Shown: piece by piece, positions 19,137 to 28,678 of the stretch | How positions within the stretch are numbered: the first letter of the stretch is position 1 | Layout of the letters: each line of letters starts with the position of its first letter | Source of the DNA: BM003 sp963783695 | GTDB taxonomy: Bacteria; Pseudomonadota; Gammaproteobacteria; Steroidobacterales; BM003 | NCBI GenBank assembly: GCA_963783695.1 | Contig: CAWAOM010000001.1 | Span: 310,001 to 374,000, forward strand | Direction: 5' to 3' | DNA: 64,000 nucleotides | The notes under the pieces: generated by a model | The model's database searches: none | What the model saw: only the letters and a program-made list of their open reading frames with translations | What the model was told of the DNA's origin: nothing | Made by a program: the position numbers and the translations under genes

Positions 19137-19249
19137 TTACCGCACGGGTAGAAGCGGCCGGCGCTGCGAACGATGCGCCGCAATATGGCCGCGGCTACCC
19201 CTTTTCTGTTAATGATATGTTGACGGGCAGGCGCAAGTAGTCATAACCG

Positions 19250-19567
19250 ATGACCGAAGAGCAGCACAAAGCCAACCACGATCTGGCAGTCGAGGAGGCG
19301 CGCCCGAAGCTCAAGCGTCCGCCGTTGTACCAGGTCGTGCTACTGAACGACGACTTCACGCCAATGGAATTTGTGGTGGAGGTGCTGGAAAAGGTGTTTG
19401 GCATGGATCGCACGAGAGCAACCCGTATCATGCTTGAAGTGCATACCCGTGGTAAGGGTGTGTGCGGCATCTACACGTACGAGATTGCCGAAACGAAAGT
19501 GGCGCAGGTCAACAGTTACTCGCGTCAGCATCAGCACCCGCTGCTTTGCACGATGGAGGAGTCATGA
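19250..19567 (+). CDS. clpS: ClpS, N-degron adaptor of the ClpAP protease
   Basis: A 105-residue adaptor that delivers proteins with N-terminal Leu, Phe, Tyr or Trp to ClpAP. After a flexible, charged N-terminal tail comes the core PPLYQVVLLNDDFTPMEFVV, with the Asn-Asp-Asp of the N-degron pocket, and then the conserved His in the VHTRGKGVCG segment. Its stop overlaps the clpA start (ATGA), the standard operon. Aat, which makes N-degrons, is encoded 2.6 kb downstream. Confidence 0.96.
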   Translation: MTEEQHKANHDLAVEEARPKLKRPPLYQVVLLNDDFTPMEFVVEVLEKVFGMDRTRATRIMLEVHTRGKGVCGIYTYEIAETKVAQVNSYSRQHQHPLLCTMEES

Positions 19568-21819
19568 GCATGCTCAGCCCGGAACTGGAATTCTGTCTCA
19601 ACGATGCGTTCCAGGGCGCTCGCGACCAACGTCATGAGTTTATTACCGTGGAGCATCTTTTGCTGGCGCTGACAGATGTGCCGAAGGTGATCGAGATTTT
19701 GCGCTCCTGCGGCTGCGACCTCGAGCGCCTGCGCCGCGATCTTGCCAAGTTTATCGATGAGCAGACTCCGCGTTTGGACGAAGAGTCCGAGCAGGAGGTA
19801 CAACCTACGCTGGGTTTTCAGCGGGTCCTGCAGCGAGCGGTTTTTCACGTCCAGTCCAGTGGCAAGAAAGAAGTCACGGCAGCCAACGTCCTGGTTGCAA
19901 TTTTCAGCGAAAAACAATCGCATGCGCTGTATCTTTTGAGCTCGCAGGATGTGGTGCGGCTGGATATCGTTAATTTTATTTCGCACGGGCTGTCGAAGAT
20001 CGGTGAAAGCGCCACCACCACCAACGAATCCCAGGAAACGGGTGGCGAAAGCGAAGGCAGTCCGCTGCAGCAGTTTGCGACAAATCTCAACAAGCTTGCG
20101 ACCGAGGGGCGCATCGATCCTTTGATTGGCCGTGCGACCGAGGTCGAGAGAACGATCGAGATTCTGTGCCGCCGGCGCAAGAACAATCCCCTCTACGTTG
20201 GCGACGCGGGTGTCGGCAAGACCGCGCTGGCCGAGGGGCTGGCGCGCAAGATTGTCGAAGGCGAGGTGCCGGCGCTGCTGTCCGACTGCACGATCTATGC
20301 GCTGGATATGGGCACGCTGCTGGCAGGGACAAAATACCGCGGTGATTTCGAGAAACGCCTGAAGGGAGTGCTGGGCGAAATTCGTAACGATCCCGGTTCG
20401 GTATTGTTCATTGACGAGATTCACACGGTGATCGGTGCGGGAGCCGCCTCCGGCGGCGTGATGGATGCATCGAATCTGATCAAACCGGCGCTGGCCAGCG
20501 GCGAGTTGCGCTGTATTGGCTCGACGACTTATGAGGAATACCGCGGCATTTTCGAGAAGGATCATGCGTTGGCGCGCCGTTTCCAGAAAATCGAAGTCGC
20601 TGAGCCGTCGGTGCCGGAGACCGTCGATATTCTCAAAGGGCTGCGCTCGCGCTTCGAGGAGCACCACGGCATCGAATACAGCGACGAAGCGCTGGCGGCG
20701 GCTGCGGATCTCGCATCGAAGCACATCAATGACCGGCGTTTGCCTGACAAGGCCATCGATGTGATCGACGAGGCCGGCGCCAACCTGCGGCTAAGCGGGG
20801 AGGGTACGGTGGTGGATGTGCCGCATGTCGAGGCCATCGTTGCGAAAATGGCGCGTATCCCGCCGAAAAGCGTCTCGGTGTCCGATCGAGATGTGCTGCG
20901 CACGCTTGAACGCGATATGAAGCTTGTCATTTTTGGTCAGGATCGCGCCATTCGCGAACTGGCCTCGGCGATCAAGATGTCACGCTCGGGGCTTGGCGAG
21001 GATGAACGTCCGGTCGGCTGTTTCCTGTTTGCCGGGCCCACCGGCGTCGGTAAGACCGAGGTGACACGCCAGCTTGCCCATGCGCTCGGTATCGAGCTCG
21101 TTCGGTTTGATATGTCGGAATACATGGAGCGTCATACGGTGTCTCGCCTGATCGGCGCGCCACCGGGCTACGTGGGCTACGACCAGGGCGGGCTCCTGAC
21201 CGAGGCGATCAACAAGAACCCGCATTCGGTTCTACTGCTGGATGAGATCGAAAAGGCGCATCCGGAGGTTTTCAACCTGCTGTTACAGGTAATGGACCAC
21301 GGCACGCTGACCGACAATAATGGGCGCAAAACCGACTTCCGAAACGTGGTTCTGGTAATGACTACCAATGCGGGCGCGCAGGAGATGAGCCGTCCGTCCA
21401 TTGGGTTTACCGATCAGAATCATGCCAGCGACGGGATGGAAGCGATCCGCAAGATGTTCGCGCCGGAGTTTCGAAATCGCCTCGATGCAATTATCCAGTT
21501 TGATTCGCTCGAGATGGAGACGATTGTGCGGGTCGTGGACAAGCTGGTCGTGGAGCTCGAGGCGCAGCTGGAGGAGAAAAACGTCACCATCGCGCTCAAC
21601 GACGATGCGCGGCAGTGGATCGCCGAGCGCGGCTACGATCCAAAAATGGGGGCGCGACCCATGGCGCGGGTTATCCGCGAACACATCAGGCGGCCGCTCG
21701 CCGAGGAACTGCTATTCGGCAACCTCACAGGCGGCGGGCATGTGACCGTGCGCGTGAACAACGACGACAATCTTGAGCTTGTCGCTCAGTCGCTGATCGA
21801 ATCGGAGACGGTCGACTAG
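19564..21819 (+). CDS. clpA: ClpA, ATP-dependent unfoldase subunit of ClpAP
   Basis: A 751-residue Hsp100 protein (E. coli 758). It has an N-terminal Clp-N double repeat (MSMLSPELEFCLNDAF), the first AAA+ module with GDAGVGKTALAEGL, the second with GPTGVGKTEVTRQL, and a C-terminal D2-small domain. The start is the ATG at 19564 overlapping clpS, with family-typical N-terminus; an upstream in-frame ATG inside clpS would add 34 unrelated residues. It is followed by convergent infA after 29 bp. No clpP is in the window. Confidence 0.96.
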   Translation: MSMLSPELEFCLNDAFQGARDQRHEFITVEHLLLALTDVPKVIEILRSCGCDLERLRRDLAKFIDEQTPRLDEESEQEVQPTLGFQRVLQRAVFHVQSSGKKEVTAANVLVAIFSEKQSHALYLLSSQDVVRLDIVNFISHGLSKIGESATTTNESQETGGESEGSPLQQFATNLNKLATEGRIDPLIGRATEVERTIEILCRRRKNNPLYVGDAGVGKTALAEGLARKIVEGEVPALLSDCTIYALDMGTLLAGTKYRGDFEKRLKGVLGEIRNDPGSVLFIDEIHTVIGAGAASGGVMDASNLIKPALASGELRCIGSTTYEEYRGIFEKDHALARRFQKIEVAEPSVPETVDILKGLRSRFEEHHGIEYSDEALAAAADLASKHINDRRLPDKAIDVIDEAGANLRLSGEGTVVDVPHVEAIVAKMARIPPKSVSVSDRDVLRTLERDMKLVIFGQDRAIRELASAIKMSRSGLGEDERPVGCFLFAGPTGVGKTEVTRQLAHALGIELVRFDMSEYMERHTVSRLIGAPPGYVGYDQGGLLTEAINKNPHSVLLLDEIEKAHPEVFNLLLQVMDHGTLTDNNGRKTDFRNVVLVMTTNAGAQEMSRPSIGFTDQNHASDGMEAIRKMFAPEFRNRLDAIIQFDSLEMETIVRVVDKLVVELEAQLEEKNVTIALNDDARQWIAERGYDPKMGARPMARVIREHIRRPLAEELLFGNLTGGGHVTVRVNNDDNLELVAQSLIESETVD

Positions 21820-21848
21820 AAAGGAGGGCGCGCGCTGGCTGACTGCAA

Positions 21849-22067
21849 TCAGCGGCCGCGGTAGACGATTCGGCCCTTGGTGAGGTCGTACGGGGTCAGC
21901 TCTACCTTGACACTGTCACCGGTCAGGATACGGATATAGTGCTTGCGCATCTTGCCGGAAATATGGGCGGTGACGATATGCCCGTTCTCCAGTTCGACCC
22001 GGAAAGTCGTATTGGGGAGGGTTTCGACAACCGTCCCTTCCATCGTTATCGCTTCTTCTTTGGCCAT
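21849..22067 (-). CDS. infA: Translation initiation factor IF-1
   Basis: A 72-residue S1/OB-fold factor that binds the 30S A site during initiation. The whole sequence from MAKEEAITMEGTVVETLPNT to the C-terminal KGRIVYRGR matches the E. coli length and pattern. The ATG at 22067 is used; a longer in-frame extension would add 73 unrelated residues. It follows aat on the minus strand by 86 bp and converges on clpA, as in many gammaproteobacteria. Confidence 0.97.
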   Translation of the reverse strand: MAKEEAITMEGTVVETLPNTTFRVELENGHIVTAHISGKMRKHYIRILTGDSVKVELTPYDLTKGRIVYRGR

Positions 22068-22153
22068 TGAGCCTGTCTTAACTCCATACGCGAACGCGGG
22101 CGCATTGTGCATAGAGTCAGCGCGCAATGCAATGCCCGGCCATCTGTCGACTC

Positions 22154-22882
22154 TCAGCGGTGGCCGCAATCCGCCACTAAATCGCTGTTTCTTATATGCC
22201 ACTGACGCCAGTTTCCGGGTTCCGGAGCAAGCGCGGTTGCAACCTCCAGAACCTCCACGAATTCGCTCCGCGGCATGTACGAGCAACCCAGGGTTTCGAG
22301 ATGCGGCGATCCTACCTGGCAGTCGATCAACGCAAAATCGCGGCTCTCGAGCGCGAGCGTCAGTGCGGCCAGCGCGAATTTTGAGGCATCGGTAACAAGA
22401 CTGAACATGGATTCAGCGAAAAAAGCGGCGCCGATGGCCAGCCCGTAGACGCCGCCCACCAGTTTGCCGCCGTGCCAGATTTCGACGCTGTGACCATGCC
22501 CGAGTTCGTGCAGGTCCATGTACGCCCGGGCCATCTCTGCGGTAATCCAGGTGCCGCTGCCGCTGCGTCGCGGGCCGGCGCAATGCTGCAAGACTTCGCT
22601 GAAGCAGCGGTCGAAACTGATTCCAGGGTCCAGTTGCCGCAGCCGTCGCCGCGCCCGGCGGCTGAGGTGAAAGTTACCCGGGAGCAGCACTGCGCGCGGG
22701 TCGGGCGACCACCAGAGTATAGGTTGTCCGGCCTCATACCATGGAAAAATGCCCTGCCTGTACGCGGCCAGCAGCCGTGCACTCGACAGGTCGCCGCCGA
22801 CCGCCAGCAGTCCGTCCGGTTCGCGCAGAGCGGTTTCAACCGGCGGAAACAGCGATGGATCGGTGCCAAGCCAGGGAATCAT
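22154..22882 (-). CDS. aat: Leucyl/phenylalanyl-tRNA-protein transferase Aat
   Basis: A 242-residue enzyme that moves Leu or Phe from tRNA onto proteins with N-terminal Arg or Lys, creating ClpS-recognised N-degrons. Diagnostic segments are the GLLAVGGDLSSARLLAAYRQ start, GIFPWYE, WWSPDPRAVL, and the GNAT-like core with VGGVYGLAIGAAFFAESMFS and the HLETLGC ending. The ATG at 22882 gives the usual MIPWLG-type N-terminus. It overlaps the upstream FemAB/GNAT-like gene by 4 bp, so the two are translationally coupled. Confidence 0.96.
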   Translation of the reverse strand: MIPWLGTDPSLFPPVETALREPDGLLAVGGDLSSARLLAAYRQGIFPWYEAGQPILWWSPDPRAVLLPGNFHLSRRARRRLRQLDPGISFDRCFSEVLQHCAGPRRSGSGTWITAEMARAYMDLHELGHGHSVEIWHGGKLVGGVYGLAIGAAFFAESMFSLVTDASKFALAALTLALESRDFALIDCQVGSPHLETLGCSYMPRSEFVEVLEVATALAPEPGNWRQWHIRNSDLVADCGHR

Positions 22883-24033
22883 TGCGACTGCTTCGGTCCG
22901 CCAGACGGGGCGCTCTTGAATGGCAATGCGGCGCGTGCAGCCTCGATGTAACGGTCGACATGCAGCTCCTCCTGCCTGAGCAGCCCGGACAGCGCGTGAT
23001 GAAAGCGAGGATCGCCAAGGCTGTGCATCGACCAGGTAGCACTCGGTTCGAAACCGCGGCTGATCTTGTGTTCGCCCTGGGTACCCGGCTCGAACAGATC
23101 GTAGCCGTTCTCTATACAGATCTCGATGCCCTGGTAGTAGCAGGTTTCGAAATGCAGCGCATCGTAGTAATCGGTGCAACCCCAGTAGCGTCCGAAGAGT
23201 TGCCGGGTGCCGGCGAAAAAGATCGCCGCGGCCACCATTTCGCTGCCATTGCGGGCCATCACCGCCAGCACGGCATCGGCCATGGTACGGCCTACCTCCT
23301 CGAAGAATTCGAGCGTGAGATACGGCTGCCGGCCGCGGCGCAGAAAGCTGAGCGCGTGGAGTTCGTACAGGCGCTTCCAGTCCTGGGCCGTGATGTCGCT
23401 GCCCCAGCGCCGCTCGAGCGTGATGCCTGCCTCCTCTACCTTGCGCCGTTCACGCCGGGTGTTTTTGCGTTTCTTGCTCGAGAAACTTGCGAGGAAATCG
23501 TCGAAATCGGAATAGCCGCGGTTGCGCCAGTGGAACTGGCAATCCTTGCGGCGCAGCATTCCGACGCTTTCGAATGTCGCCAGCTCGCCGGATGGCGGGA
23601 AGAGAATGTGCAGCGACGAGTAGCCGTGCTCACGCGCGAGGGCAATCGCAGCGTTGCCGAGTTCGGCGCGGACGGAATCGTGTTCCGGCCGTGCCAGGAT
23701 GCGTGGGCCGGTCACCGGCGAAAATGGGACCGCGCAAACCAGCTTCGGGTAGTAGTCGAGGCCGGCCTGCTGGTAGGCGCGCGCCCAGGACCAGTCGAAC
23801 ACGAACTCGCCCCACGAATCGTCCTTCTCGTACAAGGGCATTGCCGCGACGATATGGCCATCGTGTTTCGCAATCAGGTGACACGGACGCCAGCCGGTGC
23901 CGGGGCCAACACAGGCGTTGTGCTCCAGTGCAGCGAGGAACTCGTGGCGCACGAACGGGTTGTCGCCGCCCGCGACAGCGTTCCACTCCGCCGCGGTTAC
24001 CTGTTCTACCCGCTCCAGGGTTTGGATTTCCAT
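22879..24033 (-). CDS. FemAB/GNAT-like N-acyltransferase (COG3146 type)
   Basis: A 384-residue soluble protein of the COG3146 group, annotated as a GNAT or peptidoglycan-related transferase of unknown substrate. The first half contains the basic patch SSKKRKNTRRERRKVEEAG; the second half is GNAT-like (MVAAAIFFAGTRQLFGRYWG; LFEPGTQGEHKISRGFEP). It overlaps aat by 4 bp and occupies the place where arginyl/leucyl-transferase (ate/bpt) genes often lie beside aat and infA. A role in N-terminal or cell-wall aminoacylation is inference only. Confidence 0.8.
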   Translation of the reverse strand: MEIQTLERVEQVTAAEWNAVAGGDNPFVRHEFLAALEHNACVGPGTGWRPCHLIAKHDGHIVAAMPLYEKDDSWGEFVFDWSWARAYQQAGLDYYPKLVCAVPFSPVTGPRILARPEHDSVRAELGNAAIALAREHGYSSLHILFPPSGELATFESVGMLRRKDCQFHWRNRGYSDFDDFLASFSSKKRKNTRRERRKVEEAGITLERRWGSDITAQDWKRLYELHALSFLRRGRQPYLTLEFFEEVGRTMADAVLAVMARNGSEMVAAAIFFAGTRQLFGRYWGCTDYYDALHFETCYYQGIEICIENGYDLFEPGTQGEHKISRGFEPSATWSMHSLGDPRFHHALSGLLRQEELHVDRYIEAARAALPFKSAPSGGPKQSQ

Positions 24034-24065
24034 GCGCCGGTCAACAGACCCTAGGCGCGTGCGGG

Positions 24066-25031
24066 CTAACCTTCACCCGCCTGCATTTCGAAAAAGCGAT
24101 CGGCGTCGAGCGCTGCCATGCAGCCCGTGCCAGCGGAGGTAATCGCCTGCCGGTAGACATGATCGGCCACATCGCCGGCGGCGAACACACCGGGCACGCT
24201 GGTGGCGGTGGCGTTGCCATCGTTGCCGGCACTCACCCTAATATACCCACCGCGGAGATCGAGCTGGTCCGCAAATAATGCTGTATTGGGAATGTGTCCG
24301 ATGGCAATGAACACGCCGCTCAGGTCGATATTCGTTGCCGTCTTTTCGCCCTTGGTGCTGGTTACGCGCATTCCCGTCACACCCTGCTCATCGCCAGTAA
24401 CCTCGGCCAGTACGTGATCCCATAAAATGGTGACTTTCCCGGCCTCGACTTTCTCGAACAGGCGCTTCTGGAGAATTTTTTCGGCACGCAGTTTGTCCCG
24501 GCGATGGACCAGCGTCACATGCTCGGCAATATTGCTGAGGTACAGCGCTTCCTCCACCGCGGTATTGCCGCCACCAATTACCGCCACGCGTTGGCCGCGG
24601 TAGAAGAATCCGTCGCAGGTCGCACAGGCAGACACGCCACGGCCCTTGAAGCGCTCCTCCGATTCGAGGCCGAGGTACTGAGCGCTCGAGCCGGTAGCGA
24701 TAATCAGGGCATCGCAGGTGTAGGCGCCCTGGTCGCCGACGAGCCTGAAGGGGCGTTGGCCGAGATCCGCCTCGTGGATGTGATCGATCAGGATCTCGGT
24801 GCCGAAACGCTCGGCGTGGCGCCGCATCCGATCCATCAGGTCCGGCCCCATCAGTCCTTCGACGTCTCCCGGCCAGTTGTCGACCTCGGTCGTCGTCATA
24901 AGCTGTCCGCCCTGTTCGACGCCGGTGATCACCACCGGGTCGAGGTTCGCTCGCGCAGCGTACACCGCCGCGCTGTATCCCGCCGGCCCCGATCCTAGGA
25001 TCAGCAGGCGGCAATGCCTGGGTTCGCTCAT
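24066..25031 (-). CDS. trxB: Thioredoxin reductase TrxB
   Basis: A 321-residue flavoprotein that reduces thioredoxin with NADPH. An FAD-binding GSGPAG motif (13-18), the redox-active Cys136-Ala-Thr-Cys139 (ACATCDGFFYRG), the NADPH-binding GGGNTAVEEA motif and the C-terminal GVFAAGDVAD FAD contact are all present. It lies 32 bp upstream of the COG3146 gene on the same strand and diverges from ftsK across a 266-bp, locally AT-rich gap. In E. coli cydDC separates trxB from aat; here it is absent. Confidence 0.97.
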   Translation of the reverse strand: MSEPRHCRLLILGSGPAGYSAAVYAARANLDPVVITGVEQGGQLMTTTEVDNWPGDVEGLMGPDLMDRMRRHAERFGTEILIDHIHEADLGQRPFRLVGDQGAYTCDALIIATGSSAQYLGLESEERFKGRGVSACATCDGFFYRGQRVAVIGGGNTAVEEALYLSNIAEHVTLVHRRDKLRAEKILQKRLFEKVEAGKVTILWDHVLAEVTGDEQGVTGMRVTSTKGEKTATNIDLSGVFIAIGHIPNTALFADQLDLRGGYIRVSAGNDGNATATSVPGVFAAGDVADHVYRQAITSAGTGCMAALDADRFFEMQAGEG

Positions 25032-25297
25032 TTTGTCTCCGTCCAGTATGCTCGCTCGTCAGAGTGCTCCGCACCGAATCGCGGTCGCGAAACGGGCTAA
25101 AATCCGGCTGCACAGTCTGCCTGAAACAAAGAGAAGTTGGCCAATTTTTGCCGGGGACACCGGAAGCGAGCTCGCCACGGTTGAGTCGAGTGCGCCGGGC
25201 AATTGCGGGGAGTAGTCGAAAAATGTGTAGACTTGTAGTGTTTTATTTTAATATGTTCAGATAGTTATGAATTTTTTCTTAGATACAGGATTATATT

Positions 25298-27610
25298 TTG
25301 GCTGCATCGACTGAATCAGGACCCGCGCTGCTCGGCGTATCGGTCAGGCGCGCGCTGCGAGAGGCCGCGCTGTGGGTGTTCGGGGGGCTTGCCCTGATGC
25401 TGCTCGCGGCATTGTTGTCCTACAGCGCCGACGATGGCGGGTTTGTCTCGACTGGCGGTGACGGCGATATCCGCAATCTGATCGGACCGGTCGGAGCATG
25501 GCTCGCGGATTTTCTGCTTGCCCTGTTTGGCCGCCCCGCTTACCTGTTTCCGCTGATGCTCGCCTATGCCGGCTGGCTGATGTTTCGGCCTCGCGCCGAC
25601 GGTGAGATGCTGACCGGCAGCATGCTGGCATTTCGCGCAACCGGATTCGTGATCACGCTTGCAACGAGTTGCGGTCTGGCGACTCTGCATTTCGCGGCGG
25701 CCGGGTTGCCGGAGACGGCGGGCGGTGTGCTGGGCCAACTGGTGGGTAACGGACTGGCCAGCGTGCTCAGCTTCCTCGGCGCAACGTTGCTGTTGCTGGC
25801 ATTGTGGCTGGCGGGGGTTTCGCTGTTTATCGGTATGTCCTGGCTCGCCGTGATGGATTACATCGGCAAGGGGACGCTGTGGCTGGTCGAGCGCGGCATG
25901 GACGCGCTGCGCCAGGCTCGCGAGGCGGTGATCTCGCGACGGGCGAAAAAGGCGCGCGCAGAAGTCGTACAGAAAGAGAAGAAACGCACGGCCAAGCGGA
26001 GCCGCCCCAGGATCGAACCGGTCATAGCGTCTATCCAGACCAGCGAACGGGTTGAGAAAGAACGCCAGGTGCCGTTGTTCGAGGCGCCCGAGAAGTCGGA
26101 ACTGCCACCGCTCAATATCCTCGACGATCCGCCGGAGAAGAAGGGCGGCTATTCCGAAGAGGCGCTGGAAGCAATGTCGCGCCTGGTGGAATTGAAGCTC
26201 AAGGATTTCAATGTCGATGTCGAGGTTGTGTCGGTGCATCCGGGTCCCGTTGTCACCCGGTTCGAGCTGCAGCCGGCCGCCGGGGTCAAGGTCAGCCAGA
26301 TAAGCAATTTGTCGAAAGACATTGCGCGGTCACTGTCGGCGATAAGCGTCAGGGTCGTTGAGGTAATCCCGGGCAGGTCCGTCGTCGGCCTGGAAATCCC
26401 GAACGAGGTCAGGGAACTGGTGACGCTCGGGGAGATTCTGCGCTCCCGCGAGTACGACAAGATGGCGTCGCCACTGGCATTGGCGCTGGGCAAGGATATC
26501 GGCGGACTGTCAGTCGTCGCGGACCTGGCACGCATGCCACATCTTCTGATCGCCGGCACAACCGGTTCCGGTAAGTCTGTCGCTATCAATGCGATGGTTC
26601 TCAGCCTGCTCTACAAGGCCACGCCGGAACACGTGCGGTTGATTATGATCGATCCGAAAATGCTCGAGTTGTCAGTCTACGAGGGTATTCCGCACCTGCT
26701 GGCGCCGGTCGTCACCGATATGAATGAGGCCGCCAATGCACTGCGCTGGTGCGTGGCGGAGATGGAGCGGCGCTATCGCCTGATGGCCGCGCTCGGTGTG
26801 CGAAACATCGGCGGTTACAACCGCAAAGTGCGCGATGCGAATGACAAGGGCGAACCGATTCCCGATCCGCTATTCGTGCCGCCGGAAGTGCTCGATCCGG
26901 ATACCGTGATAGAGCCGCCAGTTCTTCAGCCGCTGCCGTTCGTCGTTGTAATCATCGATGAACTGGCCGACATGATGATGATCGTCGGCAAGAAGGTCGA
27001 GGAGCTGATCGCGCGCCTGGCGCAGAAAGCGCGCGCCTCTGGCATCCATATGATCGTAGCGACCCAGCGGCCTTCGGTGGACGTCATCACCGGTCTGATC
27101 AAGGCGAACATACCAACCCGAATCGCGTTCCAGGTTTCGGCCAAGGTCGACTCGCGGACCATCCTGGATCAGATTGGTGCGGAGCATCTGCTGGGCCACG
27201 GCGACATGCTGTACCTGCCACCGGGCACATCGTTGCCGGAACGGGTGCACGGTGCGTTTGTCTCCGATCAGGAGGTGCACCGGGTCGTTAAGCAACTGTT
27301 AAAGAACGGTCGGCCAGAATATATCGACCAGGTACTGGAAGGCCCGGGCGTGCCGCTGCCGGGCCTGTCGCCGGCAGCATCCGGGGAGTCGGCCAGCGTG
27401 GACGCCGAGCAGGATCCGCTGTATGACGAGGCGGTGCGGATCGTGACAGAAACACGCAAGGCATCGATATCGGGAGTCCAGCGCCGGCTGAAGATTGGTT
27501 ACAACCGTGCTGCGCGCATGGTCGAGACGATGGAAGAGGCGGGTATTGTCGGATCGCTGCAGTCGAACGGTTCGCGTGAAGTGCTCGCACCGCCACCGCC
27601 AGAGGATTGA
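25298..27610 (+). CDS. ftsK: DNA translocase FtsK
   Basis: A 770-residue divisome-linked translocase that pumps chromosome termini through the septum and activates XerCD. Four N-terminal membrane helices (about 20-190) lead to a short charged linker, the RecA-like motor with Walker A (IAGTTGSGKSVAIN) and Walker B (VVIIDELADMMM), and a C-terminal gamma winged helix (KASISGVQRRLKIGYNRAAR) that reads KOPS sites. The linker is far shorter than in E. coli (1329 residues). The start is TTG at 25298 with AGGA seven bases upstream; no better in-frame ATG precedes the first helix. Confidence 0.95.
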   Translation: MAASTESGPALLGVSVRRALREAALWVFGGLALMLLAALLSYSADDGGFVSTGGDGDIRNLIGPVGAWLADFLLALFGRPAYLFPLMLAYAGWLMFRPRADGEMLTGSMLAFRATGFVITLATSCGLATLHFAAAGLPETAGGVLGQLVGNGLASVLSFLGATLLLLALWLAGVSLFIGMSWLAVMDYIGKGTLWLVERGMDALRQAREAVISRRAKKARAEVVQKEKKRTAKRSRPRIEPVIASIQTSERVEKERQVPLFEAPEKSELPPLNILDDPPEKKGGYSEEALEAMSRLVELKLKDFNVDVEVVSVHPGPVVTRFELQPAAGVKVSQISNLSKDIARSLSAISVRVVEVIPGRSVVGLEIPNEVRELVTLGEILRSREYDKMASPLALALGKDIGGLSVVADLARMPHLLIAGTTGSGKSVAINAMVLSLLYKATPEHVRLIMIDPKMLELSVYEGIPHLLAPVVTDMNEAANALRWCVAEMERRYRLMAALGVRNIGGYNRKVRDANDKGEPIPDPLFVPPEVLDPDTVIEPPVLQPLPFVVVIIDELADMMMIVGKKVEELIARLAQKARASGIHMIVATQRPSVDVITGLIKANIPTRIAFQVSAKVDSRTILDQIGAEHLLGHGDMLYLPPGTSLPERVHGAFVSDQEVHRVVKQLLKNGRPEYIDQVLEGPGVPLPGLSPAASGESASVDAEQDPLYDEAVRIVTETRKASISGVQRRLKIGYNRAARMVETMEEAGIVGSLQSNGSREVLAPPPPED

Positions 27611-27624
27611 CGAACGGTAAGTGT

Positions 27625-28278
27625 ATGCATTCGATAGTGAAAAAAATGTCGTTGCTTGTGGCTTTGCTCACGATGCTGCCGGGCATGGCTGCGGCGCAGG
27701 ATCTCGACCCGGAGCCGGGTTTTGCGCGGGTACGAGCGCTGACATCCGGGCTCGGGTCGATGACTGCACAGTTCCATCAGCAATTGCTGGATGCGGACGG
27801 GCAGTTGATCCAGGAAGGGCGCGGCACGTTGAGCATCCAGCGACCGGATCGCTTCCGCTGGCAGTACGCCGAACCCTACGAACAACTCGTGCTCGGCGAT
27901 GGCGAGCGGCTGTGGTCCTACGATGCCGACCTGGAGCAGGCGGTGGTGCGCGGCTACGACGATGTTCTCGAAGCGTCGCCGGCGATGTTGCTGAGCGGCG
28001 CGCGCGATGTTGCTGAACTTTACGAAGTTGCCGCGTTACGCAATGAGCAGGGCCTCGAGTGGGTCGTGCTGGCGCCGCGTGCGCGCGAAACCGACTTCAA
28101 GTTTCTCGGCCTGGGGTTCGCTGGAGACGAATTGCGGCGGATGGACCTGATAGACAGCCTTGATCAGCTGACCCGAATCGAATTGTCAGAGGTCAAAAGA
28201 AACCCGCCGCTGGACAGCTCGGTATTTGAATTCGATCCGCCCGCCGGTGTTGACGTGATTGAGCCGACGGATCCCTGA
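27625..28278 (+). CDS. lolA: Outer-membrane lipoprotein carrier LolA
   Basis: A 217-residue periplasmic chaperone that carries lipoproteins from LolCDE to LolB. A Sec signal (MHSIVKKMSLLVALLTMLPG, cleaved after AAAQ) precedes the mature domain with SMTAQFHQQLLDADGQL, the RPDRFRWQYAEPYEQL strand and DLIDSLDQLTRIELSEV near the end. The ATG at 27625 is 14 bp after the ftsK stop; a TTG overlapping ftsK is in frame but less likely. The ftsK-lolA-rarA-serS order is the conserved gammaproteobacterial one. Confidence 0.94.
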   Translation: MHSIVKKMSLLVALLTMLPGMAAAQDLDPEPGFARVRALTSGLGSMTAQFHQQLLDADGQLIQEGRGTLSIQRPDRFRWQYAEPYEQLVLGDGERLWSYDADLEQAVVRGYDDVLEASPAMLLSGARDVAELYEVAALRNEQGLEWVVLAPRARETDFKFLGLGFAGDELRRMDLIDSLDQLTRIELSEVKRNPPLDSSVFEFDPPAGVDVIEPTDP

Positions 28279-28279
28279 C

Positions 28280-28666
28280 GTGCTGCCATTACGCTGGGGC
28301 AGGTGGTGGCTGATAGCCGGCTGGATCCTGATCCTGTCGGTTATCGTACTCAGTGTGATGCCGGGCGCCGCGGATCTGCGTATGAGCCTTTCGGACAAGA
28401 CCGGTCACGTGCTGGCGTACCTCGTTTTGACGGTGTGGTTTGCCGGTGTGTATCGCAGGTCCCGATATCCGTGGATCGCAGCAGGCCTGATTGTTCTCGG
28501 CGGCGGACTCGAAATGGTGCAAAGTCAGTTGCTTCATCGCAGCGCTGAATTCGCTGATCTGCTGGCGAATTGTACTGGCATCGCGGTGGGGATTTTGCTC
28601 TCCCTGGTTTTTCTCGGTGGCTGGTGTGTGCACGTGGAGCGGCTGGTCGGAGCTGATCGCAGATAG
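28280..28666 (+). CDS. VanZ-like small membrane protein
   Basis: About 128 residues with four predicted membrane helices: WWLIAGWILILSVIVLSVMP, HVLAYLVLTVWFAGVY, WIAAGLIVLGGGLEM and GIAVGILLSLVFLGGW. The conserved KTGHVLAY and EMVQSQLLHRSAEFADLLAN segments are typical of VanZ-like proteins, which bear teicoplanin-resistance VanZ similarity but mostly have no known role. GTG at 28280 starts one base after the lolA stop; a TTG at 28259 is the alternative. It is inserted between lolA and rarA in the operon. Confidence 0.75.
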   Translation: MLPLRWGRWWLIAGWILILSVIVLSVMPGAADLRMSLSDKTGHVLAYLVLTVWFAGVYRRSRYPWIAAGLIVLGGGLEMVQSQLLHRSAEFADLLANCTGIAVGILLSLVFLGGWCVHVERLVGADRR

Positions 28667-28678
28667 GCAGATACGACT

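Noticed and set aside
22741..24054. 437-residue plus-strand frame opposite aat and the COG3146 gene
   Set aside because: Antisense to two family-supported genes; composition is Ala/Arg-rich without domain features.
25232..25254. ftsK promoter in the AT-rich stretch (TTGTAG ... TAATAT)
   Set aside because: The hexamers are only 10 bp apart, too close for sigma-70; no alternative pair was convincing.
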